From NCBI GenBank assembly GCA_027488715.1, contig JAIYBD010000095.1:1-7899 (forward strand): a DNA stretch of 7,899 nucleotides, given 5' to 3'. The notes beneath the pieces are model-generated. The model had not been told where the DNA came from, ran no database searches, and saw only the letters and a program-made list of their open reading frames with translations. Both the position numbers and the translations under genes were made by a program. Source of the stretch: Bacteroidota bacterium. Lineage in GTDB: Bacteria; Bacteroidota; Bacteroidia; UBA7662; CANHCV01. How positions within the stretch are numbered: position 1 is the stretch's first letter; every line of letters begins with the position of its first letter. This document shows positions 1-6,094 of this stretch, one piece after another.

Positions 1-837
1 AAAAACAACATTTGGCCTCTTTTGAAGATTTTCAAAAATCGGATGACCAAAGGGCGGCTCTTTTTCAAAAACATCCAGCGCAACGCCACGAATTTTTCCA
101 GAATCCATCAGCGCTGGAAGCGATGCCCAATCTAAAACCCCACCACGGCTGGCATTGACCAACCAAAACGGTTGTTGAAATGCCTGCAAAAATTTTTGAT
201 TCACCCAAGCCCGCGTTTCTGCCGTTAGTGGAATGTGAAGCGACAAAACCTCGGCATGCTGTGCAATCTCCTCCAAGGTTGCGGGCTGAATTCCAAGCGG
301 AAAATCTTCCTCCGAACGGTACTTGTCGTAAGCTAGAACGGTGCAACCCAAACGGGACAACAACTGCCCCGTTTCCGAACCGTTGTGTCCACATCCTATC
401 AATCCGATGATTTTTCCTTCCAACTCTTCACCCCTGCTTGCCTCTCTTTTCCATTTTTCATGGTGAGCAATAGCAAGGTGAGAGGGAATGATCTTGTTGA
501 AAAGGGCTAAAATCATTCCCAAAACATGCTCTGCCACGGCCCTTCGGTTTCCTTCGGGTGCGTTGAATAGGGCGATGCCACGTTGCCGGCACGCAGTTTC
601 ATCGATATTGTCCATGCCAGCACCGGCACGAGCGATGGCTTTTAGTTTTGGCGCTGCATCGAGCAAGGCTGCTGTTACCTGAACTTTGCTGCGGACTACC
701 AAAATTTCAGTATCCGCTAAAACAGAAACGACCGCATCGGAAGGGATTTCCGAGCGGTCGTTGATTTCAAATGCTCCGTTTTTCTCCAATGCTTCTACAA
801 AAGCAGCATGCAAAGAATCAATCAGAGTAACTTTCAT
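1..837 (-). CDS. D-2-hydroxyacid dehydrogenase, phosphoglycerate dehydrogenase type (3' end beyond window)
   Basis: NAD-dependent oxidoreductase of the D-isomer 2-hydroxyacid dehydrogenase family. The likely reaction is 3-phosphoglycerate to 3-phosphohydroxypyruvate, the first step of serine synthesis, in the cytoplasm. The visible 279 codons are open to the window edge. The N-terminal catalytic domain contains RAGAGMDNID (70-79) and PEGNRRAVAEHVLGM (94-108), close to Bacteroidota phosphoglycerate dehydrogenases. A Rossmann loop of GxGxxG form (G148, G150, G153) is followed by an acidic residue at D171, as expected for NAD. The catalytic Arg (R231 in NASRG) and Glu (E260 in KEP) are present; the catalytic His lies beyond the edge, so activity cannot be confirmed. 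N152 in the loop is unusual, since this position is normally hydrophobic. The start codon overlaps the accC stop in ATGA, which fixes the start and suggests translational coupling. Another 2-hydroxyacid substrate is possible, so I give no symbol; serA-like is the best guess. Confidence 0.85.
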   Translation of the reverse strand, partial: MKVTLIDSLHAAFVEALEKNGAFEINDRSEIPSDAVVSVLADTEILVVRSKVQVTAALLDAAPKLKAIARAGAGMDNIDETACRQRGIALFNAPEGNRRAVAEHVLGMILALFNKIIPSHLAIAHHEKWKREASRGEELEGKIIGLIGCGHNGSETGQLLSRLGCTVLAYDKYRSEEDFPLGIQPATLEEIAQHAEVLSLHIPLTAETRAWVNQKFLQAFQQPFWLVNASRGGVLDWASLPALMDSGKIRGVALDVFEKEPPFGHPIFENLQKRPNVVF

Positions 838-2189
838 TTTCCTAAATAGCCATCTTCCATGGTCCAGTTATTCAAATAACCCGTATTAAAATTACCGGCT
901 CTGAAGTTTGGATCATCCATCATTTTAAGGTGGAATGGAATGGTGGTTTTTACGCCTTCAATAACAAATTCGCTCAAAGCACGCTTCATGGTTTCGATGG
1001 CTTCTTCCCGCGTTTGAGCAACGGAGATCAACTTCGCAATCATGGAGTCGTAGTAAGGAGGAATCACATATCCGTCGTAAATGTGCGTATCAACCCGAAC
1101 ACCGTGTCCGCCCGGAACGTGCAAGGTGGTAATCTTTCCCGGACTCGGGCGGAAATCGTTGTAAGGATCTTCCGCGTTAATCCGGCATTCAATGGCGTGC
1201 ATATTGGGTTCGTAGTTTTTACCAGAAATGGGGATCCCTGCTGCAACTTTGATTTGCTCTTTGATCAAATCGTAATCGATGACCTCTTCCGTAACCGGAT
1301 GTTCCACCTGAATACGGGTATTCATTTCCATGAAATAGAAATTTCGGTGTTTATCCACCAAAAATTCAATGGTGCCGGCTCCTTCGTAATTCACCGCTTT
1401 CGCACCTTTCACCGCAGCATCGCCCATGCGCTGACGCAGTTCGGGGGTCATGAACGGAGAGGGCGATTCCTCGATAAGTTTTTGATGACGGCGTTGGATG
1501 GAGCAATCGCGTTCGGAAAGGTGACAAGCGTTTCCGAATTGATCACCAACGATTTGGATTTCAATGTGGCGAGGCTCTTCGATGTATTTCTCCATGTAAA
1601 TGCCATCGTTACCGAAAGCAGCCATGGATTCTTGGCGAGCGCTATCCCAGTGACGTTCGAACTCTTCATCTTTCCAAATGATTCGCATTCCGCGTCCACC
1701 ACCACCAGCAGTTGCTTTGATGATAACGGGATATCCGATTTCCTTTGCAAGCTTGATTCCTTCTTTAGCGTCTTTCAACAACCCTTTAGAACCAGGAACC
1801 ACGGGAACTCCGGCTTCAATCATGGTCGCTTTGGCCGTTGCTTTATCGCCCATTCGAATGATGGATTCGGGTTGTGGACCAATGAATTTAATGCCATATT
1901 TTTGGCACATCTGGGCGAATTTGGCGTTTTCTGACAAGAAACCATAACCAGGGTGAATGGCATCGGCATTGGTAATTTCGGCAGCAGCCAACAAACGCTC
2001 CATCGACAGGTAAGATTCGGAGCTTTTGGGAGGACCAATACAAACCGCTTCGTCGGCAAACTTCACGTGCAAGGAATCCTTGTCGGCCGTGGAGTAAACC
2101 GAAACGGTTTTGATTCCCATTTCGCGGCAGGTGCGAATAATACGCAAGGCAATCTCGCCTCGGTTAGCAATCAGAATCTTTTTAAACAT
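834..2189 (-). CDS. accC: Biotin carboxylase subunit of acetyl-CoA carboxylase
   Basis: Cytoplasmic ATP-grasp enzyme that carboxylates the biotin of AccB using bicarbonate and ATP, the first half-reaction of malonyl-CoA synthesis. At 451 residues it matches the usual length of about 450. Visible in order: the N-terminal biotin carboxylase domain (KILIANRGEIA, 4-14; HPGYGFLSEN, 79-88), the ATP-grasp domain with K116, K158 and a glycine-rich loop (162-167), H208 and K237, the metal and catalytic stretch E275, E288, N290, R292, Q294-E296 (MNTRIQVEHP), and the C-terminal domain with R336 in ECRINAEDP. All expected active-site residues are present. It follows accB after 11 bases and its stop overlaps the start of the dehydrogenase gene. 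Related biotin carboxylases serve propionyl-CoA or pyruvate carboxylases, but adjacency to accB and the fatty acid genes favours acetyl-CoA carboxylase. No accA or accD is in the window. Confidence 0.97.
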   Translation of the reverse strand: MFKKILIANRGEIALRIIRTCREMGIKTVSVYSTADKDSLHVKFADEAVCIGPPKSSESYLSMERLLAAAEITNADAIHPGYGFLSENAKFAQMCQKYGIKFIGPQPESIIRMGDKATAKATMIEAGVPVVPGSKGLLKDAKEGIKLAKEIGYPVIIKATAGGGGRGMRIIWKDEEFERHWDSARQESMAAFGNDGIYMEKYIEEPRHIEIQIVGDQFGNACHLSERDCSIQRRHQKLIEESPSPFMTPELRQRMGDAAVKGAKAVNYEGAGTIEFLVDKHRNFYFMEMNTRIQVEHPVTEEVIDYDLIKEQIKVAAGIPISGKNYEPNMHAIECRINAEDPYNDFRPSPGKITTLHVPGGHGVRVDTHIYDGYVIPPYYDSMIAKLISVAQTREEAIETMKRALSEFVIEGVKTTIPFHLKMMDDPNFRAGNFNTGYLNNWTMEDGYLGK

Positions 2190-2200
2190 AATCGGATGGA

Positions 2201-2680
2201 TTAAGAAGGATCAACCAAAAACAATGGCTGTCCATATTCTACGGGAGATGCATTATCAACCAATACCTTTACGATACGGCCTTTCACTTCCGATTCAATT
2301 TCATTGAATAGCTTCATCGCTTCAACAATACAAACCACTTTACCTGGTTCAATGAGATCTCCAACACTTACAAACGGATCTTTGTCGGGTCCAGGAGTAC
2401 GATAAAATGTTCCAATCATTGGAGAGGTAACGGTAAGGTAATTGGCTTCTGCAGCAGGTGCGGAGGCCACAGGAGCTGCAGCGGGTGCGGGAGCTGCTGC
2501 AGGTGCAGATGCTACAGGAGCAGCAACCTGAACCGGCATGGGCGCAGCAACAACTTGAGCTACAGGGGCCGGTGCATTGGCTTTGATGCTCAATTTGAAT
2601 CCGTCTCTTTCCAATTCAACTTCGTTAACACCAGATTTGGCGACGAAGCGGATTAATTCTTGGATTTCTTTAATATCCAT
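2201..2680 (-). CDS. accB: Biotin carboxyl carrier protein of acetyl-CoA carboxylase
   Basis: Carrier protein that shuttles carboxybiotin between AccC and the AccA-AccD carboxyltransferase. It has 159 residues, normal for the family. The N-terminal segment (1-34, MDIKEIQELIRF) is the part that in known complexes contacts biotin carboxylase. A flexible Ala/Pro-rich linker follows (about 36-79), then the biotinyl domain (about 82-157) with TSPMIGTFYRTP, the acidic thumb (PDKDPFVSVGD) and the biotinylation site VEAMKLFNEIE. K123 is the residue expected to carry biotin. The linker contains the octapeptide PVASAPAA twice (55-62 and 70-77). It lies 11 bases after efp and 11 bases before accC. A biotin ligase (BirA) acting in trans is required but is not in the window. 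Confidence 0.97.
   Translation of the reverse strand: MDIKEIQELIRFVAKSGVNEVELERDGFKLSIKANAPAPVAQVVAAPMPVQVAAPVASAPAAAPAPAAAPVASAPAAEANYLTVTSPMIGTFYRTPGPDKDPFVSVGDLIEPGKVVCIVEAMKLFNEIESEVKGRIVKVLVDNASPVEYGQPLFLVDPS
2447..2575 (-). repeat. Low-complexity Ala/Pro linker coding repeat inside accB
   Basis: This stretch encodes the Ala/Pro/Val linker of the carrier protein and is visibly richer in GC than its surroundings, with many GCA/GCT/GCC and CCT/CCC codons. The peptide PVASAPAA occurs twice, 15 residues apart, with synonymous codon differences between the copies, so the repeat is conserved more at the protein level than in the DNA. Such linkers vary in length between relatives, probably by slippage or unequal recombination. 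Confidence 0.6.
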
Positions 2681-2691
2681 AGTGGTTATTT

Positions 2692-3261
2692 TTAGTCTTT
2701 AACACGTTCAATATAGTCCCCAGTGCGGGTATCAATTTTAATGGTTTCATCGGTTTCGATGAAAAGGGGTACACGTACATCGGCTCCGGTTTCCAATTGA
2801 GCCGGTTTCGTAACGTTCCCCGATGTTGAGTTTCCTTTGAATCCAGGCTCTGAATACGTTACTTTAAGAACAACGTATTGAGGGAGTTCAACAGTCAAAA
2901 TGGAATCATCATCGGTTTTAATTTGTACAATACACTCTTGGCCTTCTTTCAAATACTGGGGAGCATTGATTTGCTCTTCTTCCACCGAAATTTGCTCGTA
3001 AGTGTCCGAATTCATGAAATGATGGGTGGTGCCTTCCTTGTACAAAAACTGGAAGTTGTGCGTTTCAATCCGCACCACATCGATGGTGTGGCCCGAAGGA
3101 AAGGTGTGCTCTAACGTTTTTCCTGTTCGAACACTCTTGATTTTTGTTCGCACGAAAGCAGGGCCTTTGCCTGGTTTTACGTGCAAGAATTCAACCACCT
3201 GATAAATATCATTGTTGTGGTTGATGCAAAGACCGTTTTTAATGTCTGCCGTTGTTGCCAT
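2692..3261 (-). CDS. efp: Translation elongation factor P
   Basis: Ribosome-bound factor that relieves stalling at consecutive prolines by stabilising peptidyl-tRNA between the P and E sites. Its 189 residues match the family. The N-terminal KOW-like domain (about 1-64) carries the loop KPGKGPAF (29-36); K32 corresponds to E. coli Lys34, the residue that is beta-lysylated there. The central OB domain (about 65-126) and C-terminal OB domain (about 129-187) follow, ending in the conserved GDYIERVK. Which modification, if any, K32 receives cannot be told: no EpmA, EpmB or other modifying enzyme is encoded here. It starts 6 bases after the fabH stop and is followed 11 bases later by accB, so it should be co-transcribed with the lipid genes. 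Confidence 0.97.
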   Translation of the reverse strand: MATTADIKNGLCINHNNDIYQVVEFLHVKPGKGPAFVRTKIKSVRTGKTLEHTFPSGHTIDVVRIETHNFQFLYKEGTTHHFMNSDTYEQISVEEEQINAPQYLKEGQECIVQIKTDDDSILTVELPQYVVLKVTYSEPGFKGNSTSGNVTKPAQLETGADVRVPLFIETDETIKIDTRTGDYIERVKD

Positions 3262-3267
3262 AAATGT

Positions 3268-4266
3268 TTATTTTGAATCATAGGCCCACTTGAGGTAAAT
3301 GGCACCCCAGGTAAACCCGCCGCCGAAGGCAGCTATGATAATGTTATCTCCTTTTTTGAGTTTTTTCTCGTATTCATGAATCACAATAGGGATCGTACCA
3401 TTCGTGGTATTTCCATATTTGTGAATATTCAACATCACTTTTTCCGGACCAATTCCCATGCGGGAAGCCGTAGCATCAATGATTCGTTTGTTGGCCTGGT
3501 GAGGCGCCAAGTAAGCAACATCTTCCGCAGTTAAGTGATTTCTTTCCATGATTTCAGCGGCAACATCGGCCATGCGAGTCACAGCAAATTTGAAAACCAC
3601 CTGGCCTTCTTGGTAAATTTTGTGTTCGTTACGTGCCACGGTTTCTGCGGAGGCCGGGCGCAAGGAACCTCCTGCTTTTTGGTGCAGGTGCTTAACCCCT
3701 TGTCCGTCCGAACGCATGATACAATCGATGATTCCATTTTCGTCTTGGCTGGGTTCCAAAAGAACTGCTCCTGCACCATCGCCAAAAATAATTCCCGTAG
3801 TTCGATCGGATAAATCAACAATGCTCGACATTTTATCGGCACCCACAACAATGATTTTTTTGTACATGCCCGCTTCAATCAATTTAGAAGCCGTGGTCAA
3901 AGCAAAAAGAAATCCAGAACAGGCAGCGCTAATATCGTACCCGCCTGCATTAACCATTCCCAGATTTCCGGTAACCAAATTGGCGGTTGCTGGAAACAAC
4001 ATATCGGGAGTAGCAGTAGCTACAATAAGAAATTCAACTTCTTCGGGCTTGGTACCTGTTTTTTCTAAAAGCCCTTCAACGGCCTTGGTCGCCAAATAAG
4101 AAGAACCGGTGTTAGGTTCCTTTAGTAAGCGACGTTCTTTGATGCCGGTTCGGGTTGTAATCCACTCATCGGTGGTATCCATGAGGGTTTCTAACTCTGC
4201 ATTGGTTAAAACGTAATCGGGAGTCCAAGAATGAATTCCTGTAATAGCAGCTTTTATTCCACTCAT
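3268..4266 (-). CDS. fabH: Beta-ketoacyl-ACP synthase III
   Basis: Initiates fatty acid synthesis by condensing an acyl-CoA primer with malonyl-ACP to form a beta-ketoacyl-ACP; acts in the cytoplasm. It has 332 residues, the usual size. The thiolase-fold triad is complete: C116 in DISAACSGF, H256 in LAPHQAN, N286 in KYGNTTNG. Other family marks are the CoA-binding stretch DEWITTRTGIKERR (33-46), FGDGAGAVLLEP (161-172) and the C-terminal AAFGGGFTWGA (312-322). Primer preference (acetyl-CoA, or branched isobutyryl/isovaleryl-CoA, since many Bacteroidota make iso-branched acids) cannot be decided from sequence alone. After N286 it reads TTNGTIP where E. coli has TSAASVP. It lies 58 bases after plsX, the largest gap in the run, which holds a candidate promoter, and 6 bases before efp. 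Confidence 0.96.
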   Translation of the reverse strand: MSGIKAAITGIHSWTPDYVLTNAELETLMDTTDEWITTRTGIKERRLLKEPNTGSSYLATKAVEGLLEKTGTKPEEVEFLIVATATPDMLFPATANLVTGNLGMVNAGGYDISAACSGFLFALTTASKLIEAGMYKKIIVVGADKMSSIVDLSDRTTGIIFGDGAGAVLLEPSQDENGIIDCIMRSDGQGVKHLHQKAGGSLRPASAETVARNEHKIYQEGQVVFKFAVTRMADVAAEIMERNHLTAEDVAYLAPHQANKRIIDATASRMGIGPEKVMLNIHKYGNTTNGTIPIVIHEYEKKLKKGDNIIIAAFGGGFTWGAIYLKWAYDSK

Positions 4267-4284
4267 AGTTATTCAAATAATAAG

Positions 4285-4314
4285 CAAAGTTCGTAAAAAA
4301 AAGGGAAACCCCAA
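4285..4314 (-). promoter_or_regulatory. Candidate internal Bacteroidota-type promoter for fabH
   Basis: Read on the minus strand there is TTG (4314-4312), a 19-base spacer, then GAACTTTG (4292-4285), which differs from TAnnTTTG only in the first base. The box ends 18 bases before the fabH ATG, the same geometry as the promoters of the two other minus-strand units and the divergent plus-strand gene. The spacer contains a run of eight T. It could let fabH-efp-accB-accC be transcribed independently of the ribosomal half. The match is imperfect, so this is a candidate only. Confidence 0.42.
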
Positions 4315-4324
4315 TCCACAATTT

Positions 4325-5257
4325 TTACTGAAAGGCCGTTTCAATTTTTTCCCTCAACTGATGTTGAGCCATGTGGTACCCTTGAGCAATCATATTTCCG
4401 ATGGCTATGGCAGAAGAACTACCATGACCAATAATCACATTACCATTGACTCCGAGAATGGGGCTTCCTCCGTAAATCTCGTAATTCAATTTTTTAAAAA
4501 AGTCGTCTTCTATTTTTCGCAGGCGAATCATGCGATAAAACGATTCAGCCAATTTCAACATCACATTCCCCGTAAATCCATCGGTAACCATCACATCCAC
4601 CTCCGAACTAAACATATCTCGGCCTTCAATATTCCCAACAAAATCAAAAAGATGATTATCTTTCATCAATTTGTTGGCGGCCTGACACAATAGACTTCCC
4701 TTCTCTTCTTCTTCTCCGATGTTGATAAGGCCCACTTTCGGCGAATCGATTCCCAAAACCGTTTTCGCATACCAGTGTCCCATGATTCCAAATTGAAACA
4801 GGTAATCGGGTTTGCAATCGGCATTCGCACCAACGTCCAACAACAAGCCAACTTTCCCATTTTCGCGGGGAATGGCTGAAGCAATGGCCGGGCGGATAAC
4901 TCCAGGAATGGTTTTGACCGACATCATCGCTGCGGTCATCATCGCACCGGTATTTCCGGTCGAAGCAAATGCATCAATTTTTCGGGCCTTCAAATCGGCA
5001 AATCCACGAACGATGGAAGAATCGGTTTTCTTCATCACCGCCTTGGCAGGATGTTCTCCCATTTCAATGGATTCGGTGCAATGCTCAAACGTAACTTGTT
5101 CGGGAAAACCGAAGGAATCTACCACATTTTGGTGATCGTTCATGTTTCCATACACCACCACCTCGGCCGATAATCCTAAGCCTATAAATGCGTTTAGGCC
5201 CTCCAGCACACGCTGTGGACCTAAATCGCTGCCCATTAAATCGAGCCCGATCCTCAA
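4325..5257 (-). CDS. plsX: Phosphate acyltransferase PlsX (acyl-ACP to acyl-phosphate)
   Basis: Makes acyl-phosphate from acyl-ACP and phosphate, feeding the PlsY step of phosphatidic acid synthesis; a peripheral membrane enzyme. From the chosen TTG start the product is 310 residues and opens with (M)RIGLDLMGSDLGP, matching the classical PlsX N-terminus, although family members usually read MGGD. Later motifs are ASTGNTGAMM (98-107), LLDVGANADCKP (139-150), LINIGEEEEKG (177-187), DGFTGNVMLK (226-235) and YGGSPILGVNG (262-272). The start is inferred: TTG lies 4 bases after the rpmF stop. The longer frame to 5314 (TTG) or 5308 (ATG) would overlap rpmF by about 50 bases and add 19 or 17 residues with no family counterpart that I recognise. 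The gene ends 58 bases before fabH. The function is near certain; the start is less so. Confidence 0.93.
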   Translation of the reverse strand: MRIGLDLMGSDLGPQRVLEGLNAFIGLGLSAEVVVYGNMNDHQNVVDSFGFPEQVTFEHCTESIEMGEHPAKAVMKKTDSSIVRGFADLKARKIDAFASTGNTGAMMTAAMMSVKTIPGVIRPAIASAIPRENGKVGLLLDVGANADCKPDYLFQFGIMGHWYAKTVLGIDSPKVGLINIGEEEEKGSLLCQAANKLMKDNHLFDFVGNIEGRDMFSSEVDVMVTDGFTGNVMLKLAESFYRMIRLRKIEDDFFKKLNYEIYGGSPILGVNGNVIIGHGSSSAIAIGNMIAQGYHMAQHQLREKIETAFQ

Positions 5258-5261
5258 TGGA

Positions 5262-5483
5262 TTAACCGTTTGTTTCGTCGGTGGTTTCTTCGGAAGAAGA
5301 AGCACCATTGTCAATCAAAACGCGACCACGATAGTAAACTTTACCGTCGTGCTGGTGAGCGTGGTGACGAAGGTGATACTGTCCAGTGGTTGGATCAACC
5401 GTTAATGAAGGAGCAGTAGCTTTGTAGTGCGTGCGGCGCTTGTTACGGCGCTGTTTGGAAATTCGACTTTTGGGATGTGCCAT
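5262..5483 (-). CDS. rpmF: 50S ribosomal protein L32 (bL32)
   Basis: Small basic protein of the large ribosomal subunit. The first 60 residues are classical bL32: MAHPKSRISKQRRNKRRTHY at the start, then TVDPTTGQYHLRHHAH and YYRGRVLID. There are no cysteines, so this is the zinc-independent form. At 73 residues it is longer than most bL32 proteins (about 57-65), the excess being an acidic Ser/Glu/Thr tail (about 62-73). It sits 15 bases after yceD and 4 bases before the proposed plsX start, the widespread yceD-rpmF-plsX-fabH order. Start ATG at 5483 gives the standard MAHPK/MAVPK opening. Confidence 0.95.
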   Translation of the reverse strand: MAHPKSRISKQRRNKRRTHYKATAPSLTVDPTTGQYHLRHHAHQHDGKVYYRGRVLIDNGASSSEETTDETNG

Positions 5484-5498
5484 GGTCTTTTATTGTCT

Positions 5499-6023
5499 TT
5501 ATTTCAGTTTTTTAAGTGCTTCCCAACGAGGATCGACAACATCTTGATCGTCCATCTTCTCGTTGCTTTCTCCTTGAATGAGTTTTTCCATTTCTGGATC
5601 GCAGGTTTGCTTGATGGTTTCACAGGTGAATCGCATGGGCAAGCAAAGCGCAATCATTTCATAAATGGGTTGAGATAGATTCAATTCCAGAATGTCCATC
5701 GGCAATCGGATGATTTCATCGTCGGTTTCTTCCACGGCATCGATGGGATGCAATTCGAAAAACAGGCGTTCTTCCGCTGCGATGTTCAACCGACCCAGTT
5801 CCAAGCACCGAACACAGGTTTGTTCTACCCAGCCTTTCAAGGAAAGGCGAATGTCGAACTCCCGTTCTTTTCGATCCATTTCGGCATGAACCGAAACGTT
5901 TCCTACTTGGATTTGAGCATGTTCAAATGCCGAAAAGAAAGAATCATCAACGGAGAAATCAAACTCATGAATTCCCAGTCGCTGGCCCGATATCCGTATG
6001 TTGAACGATTGATCCACCACCAT
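5499..6023 (-). CDS. yceD: YceD/DUF177 family protein, probable 23S rRNA or large-subunit factor
   Basis: Member of the YceD (DUF177) family, nearly always encoded just before rpmF. In plants the homologue is needed for 23S rRNA processing; the bacterial role is not settled, so a part in large-subunit assembly is inference. The 174-residue product shows the family pattern: a divergent N-terminal half typical of Bacteroidota (FDFSVDDSFF, 21-30), a Cys pair in TCVRCLE (69-75), an acidic middle (96-104), the second block LNLSQPIYEMIALCLPMRF (114-132) with further cysteines C127, C134 and C141, and the C-terminal DPRWEALKKLK (164-174). The cysteines could bind metal, but that is not shown. It is the first gene of the eight-gene run, 18 bases downstream of a strong promoter box. 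Confidence 0.88.
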   Translation of the reverse strand: MVVDQSFNIRISGQRLGIHEFDFSVDDSFFSAFEHAQIQVGNVSVHAEMDRKEREFDIRLSLKGWVEQTCVRCLELGRLNIAAEERLFFELHPIDAVEETDDEIIRLPMDILELNLSQPIYEMIALCLPMRFTCETIKQTCDPEMEKLIQGESNEKMDDQDVVDPRWEALKKLK

Positions 6024-6041
6024 TTATTTCAAAGAGGATTG

Positions 6042-6072
6042 CAAAGGTACACTTTTTTTCGAAGTTCACCAA
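6042..6072 (-). promoter_or_regulatory. Promoter of the yceD-rpmF-plsX-fabH-efp-accBC operon
   Basis: On the minus strand: TTG (6072-6070), exactly 20 bases, then TACCTTTG (6049-6042). This fits the Bacteroidota consensus TTG-N17-23-TAnnTTTG in both boxes and spacing. The -7 box ends 18 bases before the yceD ATG, so the 5' leader should be only about a dozen bases. A T-run (after the -33 box, read as GAAAAAAAG) occupies part of the spacer. Confidence 0.75.
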
Positions 6073-6076
6073 CACC

Positions 6077-6085
6077 TTATCCACA
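6077..6085 (+). promoter_or_regulatory. Perfect DnaA-box 9-mer beside the operon promoter
   Basis: TTATCCACA on the plus strand is the consensus high-affinity DnaA box. It lies in the 71-base gap between pdxA and yceD, 4 bases upstream of the -33 TTG of the yceD promoter, a place where a bound protein could affect RNA polymerase. It is a single copy, and no box cluster or AT-rich unwinding region is present, so it is not an origin. About 0.06 occurrences are expected by chance in a window this long with equal base use. Function is unproven. Confidence 0.35.
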
Positions 6086-6094
6086 GATGCTCAA

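Noticed and set aside
65..394. 109-codon minus-strand frame inside the dehydrogenase gene
   Set aside because: It is another frame of the same strand as the dehydrogenase, whose own frame is open for 279 codons with cofactor-loop and catalytic motifs.
930..1934. 334-codon open frame on the plus strand, opposite accC
   Set aside because: It is wholly antisense to a biotin carboxylase with every catalytic residue in place. The translation is Phe/Asn/His-rich with no recognisable motif, as expected of a shadow frame.
3620..4099. 159-codon plus-strand frame opposite fabH
   Set aside because: Antisense to the FabH catalytic core; composition follows the complementary codons and nothing in it is recognisable.
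4293..4311. GGGTTTCCC followed by eight T (minus strand) as an intrinsic terminator between plsX and fabH
   Set aside because: The stem would have only 3 base pairs, too weak to terminate. The T-run is better explained as promoter spacer.
6024..6094. Replication origin suggested by the DnaA box
   Set aside because: Only one box, no AT-rich unwinding region, and no dnaA, dnaN or other origin-linked gene nearby.
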